Source: Beduinella massiliensis (GTDB lineage Bacteria; Bacillota; Clostridia; Christensenellales; Aristaeellaceae). Taken from it: DNA of 64,000 nucleotides. A program made the position numbers and the translations under genes. The stretch lies in the NCBI RefSeq assembly GCF_900199405.1, contig NZ_LT963429.1, forward strand, positions 1-64,000, written 5' to 3'. Below are positions 23,291 through 30,883 of this stretch, piece after piece (the first letter of the stretch is position 1; every line of letters begins with the position of its first letter). The notes beneath the pieces are model-generated. The model saw only the letters and a program-made list of their open reading frames with translations, was not told where the DNA came from and searched no databases.

Positions 23291-24211
23291 TTAATAGTCG
23301 AGCACGAAATGAAAGACGCCGTCCGTCAGCTTCTTTTTGTTTTCGCTGTTGTTAAGGCCCGACATGCCCGTACCGAGCGTGAGCTCGAAGCGGCCCGCGT
23401 AGGAGCCGTCCGCCCCGATCGAATCGACGTAGACCGCGCCCGCGTCGTCCGTGGGATAATAAGCGGCGCTGAACTTGTCGCGGGTCATCGCGCCGTTCCA
23501 CATGTTCCCCTCTCCGATGAGGAAGAAGGTCAGCGTGGTATCTTTGTCCAGCGTGGATTTCGAGACGGTTTGCCCGGCCTGCGCGCTGTAGGGGATTTCC
23601 AGGCTAAGCTGAAGGACCTTTTCTCCCTGCTTGTTGTAGCAGTTGTAGGAGGCGGCGATGACCCCGTCCTTGACCTCGACGGCATCGAGCGTGAACGCGC
23701 GCGTCCGTCCGTCGATGGTGGCGGATGCGGCGTTGTAAAGCGGCTGCGGTTCGGCGGGCTGTTCGCTCACGGGCTGCGCGGGAGAGGCGGGCTGCGCGGC
23801 GCTGCCCGTCCCCTTGGGCGTCACGACGATGGCGGACTCGTCTTTGGGGGAGTAGATCAGCACGACGGCGTCGTCCCCAGAGGTCATGGTGCAGCCGATC
23901 ACGTCTCCCTCGCGCTCCGGTTCCCCGGCGTAGCCCCGCTCCGCCAACGCGTCGATGCAGGCCTGAACGCCCTCCAGTTGTACGTTTATGTAGAGCATGA
24001 CCTGCCCGCCCTGGATCGGGCCGATGTCGGCCGGTGCGTCCGCAAGGACGCCTTCACTGCCGAGCAGCGCGTCAAAGTCGGGACGCCCGCCGGATTCTGC
24101 GCCGGACACGATTTCGTGAAAAAGCTCCTGCAGGTCGCCCGCCTGTGCGGAAACGGCCCCGCATAAGAGCGCGAAGACCAGCAGCGCCAGGCCCATACGA
24201 CGAATTTTCAT
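23291..24211 (-). CDS. secreted protein of unknown function
   Basis: This 306-residue protein has a signal peptide (MKIRRMGLALLVFALLCGAV, cleavage near SAQAG), an N-terminal domain of about 110 residues (LGSEGVLADAPADIGPIQGG region), a short Pro/Ala/Gln linker (about 135-155) and a C-terminal beta-rich domain (FTLDAVEVKDGVIAASYNCY). I recognise no family. Start ATG 24211 follows AAGGAGGAGAT. A near-perfect promoter lies immediately upstream. It is probably cotranscribed with the DnaJ-zinc-like secreted protein that follows. Confidence 0.8.
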   Translation of the reverse strand: MKIRRMGLALLVFALLCGAVSAQAGDLQELFHEIVSGAESGGRPDFDALLGSEGVLADAPADIGPIQGGQVMLYINVQLEGVQACIDALAERGYAGEPEREGDVIGCTMTSGDDAVVLIYSPKDESAIVVTPKGTGSAAQPASPAQPVSEQPAEPQPLYNAASATIDGRTRAFTLDAVEVKDGVIAASYNCYNKQGEKVLQLSLEIPYSAQAGQTVSKSTLDKDTTLTFFLIGEGNMWNGAMTRDKFSAAYYPTDDAGAVYVDSIGADGSYAGRFELTLGTGMSGLNNSENKKKLTDGVFHFVLDY

Positions 24212-24240
24212 TCCGATCTCCTCCTTCGTGCATTATAACC

Positions 24241-24269
24241 ATTATAATACGCGTGGAAGGGATTGTCAA
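24241..24269 (-). promoter_or_regulatory. consensus sigma-A promoter of the secreted-protein operon
   Basis: TTGACA (24269-24264), 17-nt spacer and TATAAT (24246-24241): a perfect consensus, so strong constitutive expression is expected. Confidence 0.85.
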
Positions 24270-24276
24270 AACCCGT

Positions 24277-25011
24277 TTACACGACGAACCCACCGCTCAC
24301 GCCGAGCACCTGGCCGGTGACGAAGGCGGCGTCCTCGCCCGCGAGGTAGGCGATGGCGCGGGCGACGTCCTGCGGCGTGCCCAGGCGGCCGAGCGGCGTC
24401 TCCTCCGCGAGGGCGCAGAGCGTCTCCTCGCCCAGCGCGCGGTTCATGTCCGTGTCGATGACGCCGGGCGCGACGCAGTTGACGCGCACGCCGGAGGGTC
24501 CCGCCTCCTTGGCGAGCGCCCGGGTCATGCCGATGAGCCCCGCCTTGAGCGCGCTGTAGCACACCTCGCACGAGGCGCCGACCTGCCCCCACATGGAGGA
24601 GACGAAGACGACGCTGCCCGACCTTCGCGAGATCATGCCCGGCAGGAAAGCGCGCGTCACGTAAAAGGGGCCGCTCAGGTTTACGCCGACCATGCGCGCC
24701 CAGTCCGCGTCGGACACGTCGGTAAAAAGCTGCTGGCGGGCGACGCCCGCGTTGTTGACGAGCACGTCCACGCGGTGATACACTGATAGCACCTCGTCCG
24801 CCATGCGGGCGACCTGCGCGGGGTCGGAGATGTCCGCCTGCACGAGCGAGGCGGAAAGCCCTTCGGCGCGAAGCTGGCAGAGCAGCGCGCGCGCGGCCTG
24901 CTCCGATTCGTTGTAGTGAATGACGACCTGATAGCCGCGCCGGGCGAGCAGGCAAGCGGTTTCGCGGCCGATGCCGCGGGAAGCGCCGGTGACGAGGGCG
25001 GTCTTGAGCAC
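24277..25011 (-). CDS. SDR-family oxidoreductase (FabG-like)
   Basis: This 244-residue short-chain dehydrogenase/reductase has a cofactor motif TGASRGIG, structural NNAG, catalytic Ser (FVSSMWGQ) and YSALK (YxxxK), and a C-terminal ILGVSGGF-like end (VLGVSGGFVV). It is closest in outline to 3-oxoacyl-ACP reductases and would reduce a keto group with NAD(P)H. No other fatty-acid genes are beside it, so I do not call it fabG. The start is GTG 25011, with GGAGG upstream. It is divergent from the ArsC-like gene. Confidence 0.92.
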   Translation of the reverse strand: MLKTALVTGASRGIGRETACLLARRGYQVVIHYNESEQAARALLCQLRAEGLSASLVQADISDPAQVARMADEVLSVYHRVDVLVNNAGVARQQLFTDVSDADWARMVGVNLSGPFYVTRAFLPGMISRRSGSVVFVSSMWGQVGASCEVCYSALKAGLIGMTRALAKEAGPSGVRVNCVAPGVIDTDMNRALGEETLCALAEETPLGRLGTPQDVARAIAYLAGEDAAFVTGQVLGVSGGFVV

Positions 25012-25049
25012 GGGAAAAAACCTCCAATTTCATCAGGGGAGTGATGCGC

Positions 25050-25382
25050 GTGATACAGATTTACGCGGGCAAGGGCTTTGAAACGCAGAAGACGGAGCGC
25101 TTTTTCAAGGAGCGGCGCATCTCCTTTCAGCGGGTGGACGTGTTGAAGTTCGGCATCGGCAGGCGCGAGCTGGAGAGCGTGCGCGCGGCCGTGGGGCTGG
25201 GGGCGCTCATCGACCGGGAGAGCCGGGCGTTTCTGGAGTCGCCCTTTCGCTTTTCCGACGACGAGGCGCTGATCTTTTCGGCGCTCCTGGAGAACCCCAG
25301 GATGCTGCGCCTGCCCATCGCAAGAAACGGAAAGCAGGCGACCGTGGGCTACTCCCCGGAAGCCTGGGCGGACTGGAAGTAG
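25050..25382 (+). CDS. ArsC/Spx-family protein lacking the active-site cysteine
   Basis: This ~110-residue thioredoxin-fold protein has ArsC/Spx features: IQIYAGKGFETQKTERFFKE at the N-terminus, RRELESVRAAVG, and ENPRMLRLPIARNGKQATVGY, which matches the ArsC 'P-x-L-x-R-P-I...G-...VG' ending. The Cys that should follow the first strand (usual YxxxxCxTCRKA) is replaced by Gly-Phe, and there is no cysteine in the protein. It therefore cannot be an arsenate reductase of the usual mechanism and may be an Spx-like regulatory partner. The start is best taken at GTG 25050, seven bases after AGGGGAG; GTG 25041 and ATG 25044 are alternatives. Confidence 0.85.
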   Translation: MIQIYAGKGFETQKTERFFKERRISFQRVDVLKFGIGRRELESVRAAVGLGALIDRESRAFLESPFRFSDDEALIFSALLENPRMLRLPIARNGKQATVGYSPEAWADWK

Positions 25383-25384
25383 CC

Positions 25385-26272
25385 TCAGCGCGCCGGGGGC
25401 AGGAAGCAGAAGTAGTACGACACGCACAGCCGCCAGATCATGTCGCGCGGCACGCGCAGCAGGCCCGGCTCGCCGTCCACAAATTCGAGGATGTGCCGCT
25501 TGTCGCGCGGGTACGCTTCGCAGACGATGGGGTCGAGCACGTAGATGTACTCATCGTCGTAGTCCGCGACGACCGCGTAATGCCCGTCCGCCTCGGTGAA
25601 GGGCTGCTGCGCGCCCGCGCTCAGCAGCACGACCATGCCGCCCGCGTCGAGCGTCGCGTACAGGTCCGCGTCCTCGCGCGAGGAGGAAAGCGGCAGATCG
25701 TAGATCTCCGCGATCTTGTCAAAGAGGCGGTAGGTGGTGCCGCCGCCGCTGCCGTTTTCGCCGCGCTTGAGGCGGTATTTGACGCCGTCCTCGTTGAAGC
25801 CGAGCGCGAAGTGGCCGAAGGCCAGCGGCAGCAGCGCCCGGAACGATTCCGCGCTCCTGAGGGTGATTTTCTCGTCCTCGTCGTGGTTGGCGCAGTAGAG
25901 GTCCCCGACCGTGCCCGCGCAGATCGTGATGTCCGCGCCGTCCTTCGTGTGGCGCAGCAGGCGCGGCAGCTCCTCCTGCGGCAGGAGCGTGGCCACGGCC
26001 ATCGCCAGCGCCGTGGGGTTGCAGCCCCCGCCTCCAAACGTGCGGCGGTTGCGCTCGCGGTTGTGCAGCTCGTAGCGGGCCTTGTCCCAGACGGGGTCGT
26101 TCTGCGCGTAGTACTGCACCTGGCGGCCCGTGGGCAGCGTCACGGTGCGCGTGAGCGCCGAGGGCGGGAAGGGGAGCGCGGCCTCACCGGGCGTAGCCGC
26201 GGCGAGGGCCGAAAGGGGCAGCAGACAGAGGGTGAGCAGCGCGCACAGGGCGCGCGGGTAAAAGCGGTGCAA
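25385..26272 (-). CDS. secreted C39-like (papain-fold) peptidase
   Basis: This ~295-residue exported protein of the peptidase C39-like family has a signal peptide (LCALLTLCLLPLSALA), then QVQYYAQNDPVWD, in which Gln would form the oxyanion hole. GGGGCNPTALAMAVA carries the nucleophilic Cys, and DGHYAVVADYDDEYIYVLDP carries the catalytic His and a later Asp. Family members cleave bacteriocin leaders or cell-wall-linked peptides; the single-domain secreted form suggests an envelope hydrolase. The start is best placed at TTG 26272, eight bases after GGAGGT; GTG 26281 sits on the ribosome binding site. It converges with the ArsC-like gene, leaving a 2-bp gap. Confidence 0.85.
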   Translation of the reverse strand: MHRFYPRALCALLTLCLLPLSALAAATPGEAALPFPPSALTRTVTLPTGRQVQYYAQNDPVWDKARYELHNRERNRRTFGGGGCNPTALAMAVATLLPQEELPRLLRHTKDGADITICAGTVGDLYCANHDEDEKITLRSAESFRALLPLAFGHFALGFNEDGVKYRLKRGENGSGGGTTYRLFDKIAEIYDLPLSSSREDADLYATLDAGGMVVLLSAGAQQPFTEADGHYAVVADYDDEYIYVLDPIVCEAYPRDKRHILEFVDGEPGLLRVPRDMIWRLCVSYYFCFLPPAR

Positions 26273-26385
26273 GCGGGCCACCTCCGAACCTTCGTTTAGA
26301 AAGAAGACGAAACGGAGGGAGGGAATCCTTCCGCTGATGCGTGGGAAGATATGGGATCGACGAACAAGGGAAAGCGAGGGACAAC

Positions 26386-26988
26386 ATGCACGATGGATTT
26401 ATGAGCGTGACACAGGCCGTGCCCGACGCGGTGCTGGACATCCGTTATGCGGGCACCTATAACTTCGTGGGCGAGCCGATCGACGGCTATTTGGCGCATC
26501 GGGCGCTGCTGACGCGGGAGGCGGCCTCGGCGCTTTCGCGCGCTGCGGACGCGTTTCGGCGGGACGGATACCGCGTCGTGGTCTACGACGCGTACCGTCC
26601 GCAGCGCGCGGTGGACCACTTCGTCCGCTGGGCGGGCACGCCGGACGAGCGCATGCGCGCGGCGTTCTACCCGGACCTTGAAAAGGGAGTGCTCTTCGAG
26701 CGCGGGTACATCGCGCGCCGCTCCGGCCATTCGCGCGGGAGCACGATCGACCTGACGATCTGCCGCATGGACGGGGAGAGCGTGGACATGGGCGGGCCCT
26801 TTGACTTCTTCGGCCCGGTTTCCGCGCATGGGGCGCGGGGGATCACCGATCAGCAGGCGCAAAACCGCGCATACCTTTGCGGCGTGATGGAGGCAAGCGG
26901 CTTTTGCCGCTACGACGAGGAATGGTGGCACTACACGCTGGCGGGCGAGCCGTACCCGGAAACGTACTTCGACTTTCCGATCGATTGA
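26386..26988 (+). CDS. VanX-like D-alanyl-D-alanine dipeptidase
   Basis: This 200-residue M15D peptidase has zinc ligands in SGHSRGSTIDLTI (SxHxxGxxxD) and EWWH, and VVYDAYRPQRAVDHF carries the conserved Arg. It hydrolyses D-Ala-D-Ala (or related D,D-dipeptides) in the cytoplasm for recycling. In vancomycin resistance VanX is paired with VanH/VanA, which are absent here, so a peptidoglycan-recycling role is more likely. The chosen start is ATG 26386, after GCGAGGGA. A methyltransferase gene follows 15 bp after its stop. Confidence 0.92.
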   Translation: MHDGFMSVTQAVPDAVLDIRYAGTYNFVGEPIDGYLAHRALLTREAASALSRAADAFRRDGYRVVVYDAYRPQRAVDHFVRWAGTPDERMRAAFYPDLEKGVLFERGYIARRSGHSRGSTIDLTICRMDGESVDMGGPFDFFGPVSAHGARGITDQQAQNRAYLCGVMEASGFCRYDEEWWHYTLAGEPYPETYFDFPID

Positions 26989-27003
26989 AGGGGGAGAATG
27001 CGG

Positions 27004-27525
27004 ATGGTTCGCTTGGAAAAGACGCTTGAGGGCAGCATCCTGGACATCGGCGGCGGGGGAGAGGGCGTCATCGGCCGGCTTTACACAGACCAGGTGACGG
27101 CCATCGACAATCGGCAGGAGGAGCTGGACGAGGCGCCGGGGGGCTATCGCAAGCTGCTGATGGACGCGGGTGCGCTCGCGTTCGCGGATGCGTCGTTCGA
27201 CCACGTCACGGCGTTTTACACGCTGATGTACGTGGAAAAGGATCAGCACGAGAAGGTCGTCCGGGAGGCCTGCCGCGTCCTGCGCCCGGGCGGGCTGTTC
27301 TCCATTTGGGACGCCCGCATCGTCTCCGCCGACCCGCAGCCCTTCGTCGCGGAGCTCGACGTCCTCGCGGGCGGCCGGAAGATTCACGTGACGTACGGGG
27401 TGGGGAAGCGCGATGCGGCGCAGGATGCCGGGTACTTCGTCCGCCTATGCGAGGCCTGCGGCCTTTGCCTGACGGCCCATGAAGAGGCGGACGGCCACTT
27501 TTACCTGCGCTTTCAAAAGAAATGA
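27004..27525 (+). CDS. class I SAM-dependent methyltransferase
   Basis: This 173-residue methyltransferase has motif I ILDIGGGGEGVIG, an acidic residue ending strand 2 (AIDNRQEEL), DAGALAFADASFDHV and the CRVLRPGGLFSIWDAR post-motif. This is the Methyltransf_11 pattern without an identifiable substrate domain. ATG 27004 is eight bases after AAGGGGGA; ATG 26998 is too close. It is likely cotranscribed with the VanX-like gene. Confidence 0.9.
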   Translation: MVRLEKTLEGSILDIGGGGEGVIGRLYTDQVTAIDNRQEELDEAPGGYRKLLMDAGALAFADASFDHVTAFYTLMYVEKDQHEKVVREACRVLRPGGLFSIWDARIVSADPQPFVAELDVLAGGRKIHVTYGVGKRDAAQDAGYFVRLCEACGLCLTAHEEADGHFYLRFQKK

Positions 27526-27582
27526 GGAAACGGGCGTCTCCCGGCCGGTTTCATGGCCGCGGAGACGCACGCACGGTTTTGC

Positions 27583-28440
27583 TTACAGCCTTTCCCGCGC
27601 GCAGCGGCCGCAGGGCGTATTGGCGAGGCCGCCCTCGCCCGTCTCGCGAAGGCTCACGTCCATCTTTTCGCCCACCTCGCGCATGGCGTCCACGACCTCG
27701 TCCGGGGGAATGGCGGAGCGGATGCCGGCGAGCGCCATCTCCGCGCTGGAGAGCGCGGCCATGGCCCCGATGACGCCGCGCTTCACGCAGGGCACCTCCA
27801 CGAGCCCGGCGACCGGGTCGCACACCAGCCCCAGCAGGTTCTTGAGCGCCATGGCCGCCGCGTGTGCGACCGCCTCGCCGTCGCCGCCGCGCAGCGCGCA
27901 CAGGGCGCCCGCGCCCATGGCCGCTGCCGAGCCGACCTCCGCCTGGCAGCCGCCCGCGGCGCCCGCGATGAAGGCGCGCGTGGCGATGATCTGCCCGATG
28001 CCCGCCGCTACGTACAGCGCGCGCACCATCTCGTCTTCCGGCGCGCCATGCGCCGCCTGATAGGGCAGCAGCACCGCCGGCAGCACGCCGCATGCGCCCG
28101 CCGTCGGCGCGGCGACGATCCGCTTCATACAGGCGTTGGACTCGCCCATTTGCAGCGCCTGCGCGATCACCTGCCCCACAAACGCCCCCGAAATCGTATC
28201 GCCCGCCGCTACGTAGGCCGCCATCCGCCCGCCGTCGCCGCCGACGAGCCCGCTCTGCGAACGCTCCTCCGGCGCGTAGGCGTCTCGCGCGGCCGCCATC
28301 GCGCGGTACATGCCGCGCATCTTCTCAAACGATGTCCGTTCGTCCGTCTGCCGGTCCTCGCAGTCGCTTTTCAGAATCGCCTGCCAGACCGGCTGATGAT
28401 CGCACGCGCGCAGCAGCTGCGCGAAAGACGCGAATGCCAT
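27583..28440 (-). CDS. sdaAA: L-serine dehydratase, alpha subunit
   Basis: This 285-residue iron-sulfur subunit of the anaerobic L-serine ammonia-lyase converts L-serine to pyruvate and ammonia. Family hallmarks are AAYVAAGDTISGAFVGQVIA, APTAGACGVLPAVLL, and the Cys residues of GACG, GLVCDPVAGLVEVPC and the C-terminal CGRC that bind the [4Fe-4S] cluster. The start is ATG 28440, with AAGGAGGAAGC upstream. In most Clostridia sdaAB and sdaAA are adjacent; here 371 bp of hairpins and an 82-bp tandem repeat intervene. The ORF ends before the methyltransferase gene that converges on it. Confidence 0.95.
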   Translation of the reverse strand: MAFASFAQLLRACDHQPVWQAILKSDCEDRQTDERTSFEKMRGMYRAMAAARDAYAPEERSQSGLVGGDGGRMAAYVAAGDTISGAFVGQVIAQALQMGESNACMKRIVAAPTAGACGVLPAVLLPYQAAHGAPEDEMVRALYVAAGIGQIIATRAFIAGAAGGCQAEVGSAAAMGAGALCALRGGDGEAVAHAAAMALKNLLGLVCDPVAGLVEVPCVKRGVIGAMAALSSAEMALAGIRSAIPPDEVVDAMREVGEKMDVSLRETGEGGLANTPCGRCARERL

Positions 28441-28454
28441 GCTTCCTCCTTCTT

Positions 28455-28505
28455 GGGGGCGCTGCCCCCAATCCCCCGCTCAAGGGGCATCGCCCCTTGA
28501 GAATC
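28455..28505. repeat. dispersed bipartite hairpin element
   Basis: GGGGGC-GCT-GCCCCC (28455-28469) is followed by CTCAAGGGGC/GCCCCTTGAG (28479-28501) and AATCC. A related bipartite unit with different stems but the same order and AATCC end lies at 45292-45340, so it looks like a genome-wide repeat. Confidence 0.6.
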
Positions 28506-28507
28506 CG

Positions 28508-28771
28508 AACTTCGCCTCACGGCGGGGTTCGCCCCGCATTTCGCGGCGCTGCGGCCGTAAAAGAGCAAGGATACCCCCTTGGGGGCTTGAACTTCGCCTC
28601 ACGGCGGGGTTCGCCCCGCAGCTCGCGGCGCTGCGGCCGTAAAAGAGCAAGGATACCCCCTTGGGGGCTTGAACTTCGCCTCACGGCGGGGTTCGCCCCG
28701 CAGCTCGCGGCGCTGCGGCCGTAAAAGAGCAAGGATATCCCCCTTGGAGGCTTGAATTTCGCCTCACGGCG
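28508..28771. repeat. 82-bp tandem repeat between sdaAB and sdaAA
   Basis: Three full units begin at 28508, 28590 and 28672 (period exactly 82 bp), and a fourth, partial unit begins at 28755. Each holds the hairpin GCGGGGTTCGCCCCGC and a CCCCCTTGGGGG palindrome. Copies differ by only a few bases, so the expansion is recent. No ORF is convincing across it. Confidence 0.92.
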
Positions 28772-28781
28772 GGGGTTATAT

Positions 28782-28809
28782 ATAGTAACGCTTGGAACAG
28801 ATGTTACAA
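28782..28809 (-). promoter_or_regulatory. possible internal promoter for sdaAA
   Basis: On the minus strand TTGTAA (28809-28804), 16-nt spacer and TACTAT (28787-28782) sit at the end of sdaAB in an AT-rich patch. If real, the transcript of sdaAA would begin with the tandem repeat. Confidence 0.35.
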
Positions 28810-28811
28810 AA

Positions 28812-29474
28812 CTAGACTTCCGGGTTCAGGTACGTCACCTTGATAATGCCCTCCATCCCACGGATGCGCGCGGCGATCTCCTCGGTTACGGGCTGATCGA
28901 CCTCCACCACCATCACCGCGTAGCCGCCCCGGCGGTCGCGGTAAAGCTGCATCGTCGCCACGTTCACGCCCGCCTCCGCGATCACGCCCGTCACATGGGC
29001 TACGTGGCCGGGCCGGTCCTCGTTGTGCACCACCAGCGTCGGCAGCTCGCCGGAAAAGTTCGCTTCGAGCCCGTCGATGCCCACGACCTTGATGCGCCCG
29101 CCCCCCAGAGAGGAGGCGACCAGCTCCAGCGTCCGGCCGCTTTCGCCCGCCAGACGCAGCATCGCCGTGTTCGGGTGCGCCCCGCGGATTACCGTCGGGC
29201 CTACCGTGAAGGCGAGCCCCGCTTCCTTCGCGCGCTCAAAGCTGTCGGGGATGCGCTCGTCGTCCGGCGCGTAGCCCAGCAGCCCCGCCACCAGCGCCCG
29301 GTCCGTGCCGTGCCCGCGCCCCGTCGCCGCGAACGACCCGTGCAGCAGCAGTTCCGCCCGCACGGGCGCTTCGCCCAGCAGACGCCGCGCCACGTAGCCG
29401 ATGCGCACTGCGCCCGCCGTGTGCGAGCTGCTGGGGCCGACCATCACCGGGCCGAGGATGTCAAAAAGGTTCAT
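28812..29474 (-). CDS. sdaAB: L-serine dehydratase, beta subunit
   Basis: This 220-residue beta subunit has an N-terminal domain (LGPVMVGPSSSHTAGAVRIG, the serine-dehydratase signature SSSHT) and a C-terminal ACT domain (about 148-220; TLVVHNEDRPGHVAHVTGVI). ACT domains in this family bind L-serine allosterically. The start is ATG 29474 after GAAGGAGC. It lies upstream of sdaAA on the same strand and 60 bp after the glycosyltransferase gene. Confidence 0.95.
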   Translation of the reverse strand: MNLFDILGPVMVGPSSSHTAGAVRIGYVARRLLGEAPVRAELLLHGSFAATGRGHGTDRALVAGLLGYAPDDERIPDSFERAKEAGLAFTVGPTVIRGAHPNTAMLRLAGESGRTLELVASSLGGGRIKVVGIDGLEANFSGELPTLVVHNEDRPGHVAHVTGVIAEAGVNVATMQLYRDRRGGYAVMVVEVDQPVTEEIAARIRGMEGIIKVTYLNPEV

Positions 29475-29534
29475 CGGATGTGCTCCTTCTCAATGTCTTC
29501 GTAAAAGCGGTGTTTCGCGAAGAGTTTTTCGCGT

Positions 29535-30746
29535 CTATCCGTCCCGCTCCTCCGCGTCCAGGTCGCGGAAGCGCAGCAGGCGCCGGTCCTCGCGCCGCGC
29601 GAGCACGTCCTCGTAGACGGCCTCGACGTTGCGCGCGAAGGCGGCCTTGGAGAAGCGCTCCACGCTGTCCGGCGCGCGCGCGGCGATTTCGCGCCCCTCC
29701 GGCGAAAAGGCGCGGCGCAGCGCGCGCAGCATCGCCTCGTCGTCGTCCGGCGCGAGCAGGCCGTTGCGGCCGTCCTCGATGACGCCCTTGAGGCAGGGGT
29801 CGTCGTAGGCCACGACGCAAAGCCCCGAGGCCATGGCCTCGATGTAGGTCAGGCCCTGCGTCTCGGAGTGCGAGGCGCTGACGAAGACCTCGCCCATGCG
29901 GTAGTACTGGTCGATTTTTGCGTAGGGCTTGGGCCCGGTGAACGTCACGCGCGCCGCGCAGCCGAGCTCCCGCGCCTGCTCCTTTAGGTTTTGCGCCCAC
30001 GGACCCTCGCCCACGATGACCAGGCGCGCGTGCGGCTCCTCGCGGCAAAACCGCGAAAACACGCGCACCACCTGGTCGAGGTTCTTTTCCTTGGAAACGC
30101 GCCCGATGTTGATGAGCACCCGGTCGTCCGGCGCGATGCCGCACTCCGCGCGGCAGGCGGCGGTTTCCTCCGCGCTGTGGCGCGCCAGCTCGAAGCGCTC
30201 CAGGTCCATGCCCGAGGGCACGACCGAGATCGGGATGCGCACGCCGTAGCGGCGCAGCAGCACGTCGATCTTCTCCGTGGGCGCGATGATGCGGTCGCAG
30301 TGGTCGCAGAAGAGGCGGCTGTAGCGCTGGGCGAACGTGCGCGCCTGCTTGTCCGCGTGGCCGTGCGTCACGTAGTACATGTAGTCCTCCCAGACCGTGT
30401 GGTACGTGTGCACGCTCGCGCATTCGCGCGTGTGCGCGACGAAGCGGCCGAGGTAGCCCGCGGCAAACTCGCTGTTGGTGTGGATGATGTCGAACCGGTA
30501 TCGGCGCAGGCGGCGCACCAGCATGGGCCCGAACATGCCCAGGTGCCGGTCCTTCAGCAGCAGCAGCGGCATGCTCGGCAGGTAATGGACGTTCGGGTGC
30601 TGCTCCGCGCCCGGCAGGTTGCTGCGCGGGGCGAACACGTGCACATCGTGGCCCAGCGCCGTGAGTTCATGAAAAAGCGTGTACACCGAATTGGCCACGC
30701 CGTTGATCTCCGGATAGTAGGAATCTGAAAAAAGACCGATGCGCAT
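29535..30746 (-). CDS. GT4-family glycosyltransferase (1,2-diacylglycerol glucosyltransferase-like)
   Basis: This 403-residue GT-B enzyme has the N-terminal acceptor half typical of diacylglycerol glucosyl/mannosyltransferases (MRIGLFSDSYYPEINGVANS, GHDVHVFAPRS, HTYHTVWEDYMYY). The donor half has INIGRVSKEKNLDQVVRVF and the EX7E-type motif SETQGLTYIEAMASGLCVVA. It probably glycosylates membrane diacylglycerol from a UDP-sugar, giving a lipoteichoic-acid anchor or bilayer-modifying glycolipid. It has its own TTGCCG/TACAAT promoter and so is separate from the pgs genes upstream. Confidence 0.92.
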   Translation of the reverse strand: MRIGLFSDSYYPEINGVANSVYTLFHELTALGHDVHVFAPRSNLPGAEQHPNVHYLPSMPLLLLKDRHLGMFGPMLVRRLRRYRFDIIHTNSEFAAGYLGRFVAHTRECASVHTYHTVWEDYMYYVTHGHADKQARTFAQRYSRLFCDHCDRIIAPTEKIDVLLRRYGVRIPISVVPSGMDLERFELARHSAEETAACRAECGIAPDDRVLINIGRVSKEKNLDQVVRVFSRFCREEPHARLVIVGEGPWAQNLKEQARELGCAARVTFTGPKPYAKIDQYYRMGEVFVSASHSETQGLTYIEAMASGLCVVAYDDPCLKGVIEDGRNGLLAPDDDEAMLRALRRAFSPEGREIAARAPDSVERFSKAAFARNVEAVYEDVLARREDRRLLRFRDLDAEERDG

Positions 30747-30802
30747 CCTGCGCTCCTCTCCGCCCCCTCGCGGGCAGCTATGCCTTTAGGATTTACTTAC
30801 AC

Positions 30803-30831
30803 ATTGTAGCATATTCACCGAAACGCGGCAA
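30803..30831 (-). promoter_or_regulatory. promoter of the GT4 glycosyltransferase
   Basis: TTGCCG (30831-30826), 17-nt spacer and TACAAT (30808-30803), about 60 bp before the start codon. Confidence 0.7.
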
Positions 30832-30883
30832 GTTAAGCTTCGATGAGAGCGGAGGGCAGGGCGGGGATGCGCAAGGTCTCGCG

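Noticed and set aside
26386-26988. Vancomycin-resistance cluster
   Set aside because: Only a VanX-like dipeptidase is present; no VanH, VanA, VanR or VanS homologs lie nearby.
28508-28771. CRISPR array
   Set aside because: The units are contiguous 82-bp direct repeats with no variable spacers and no cas genes.
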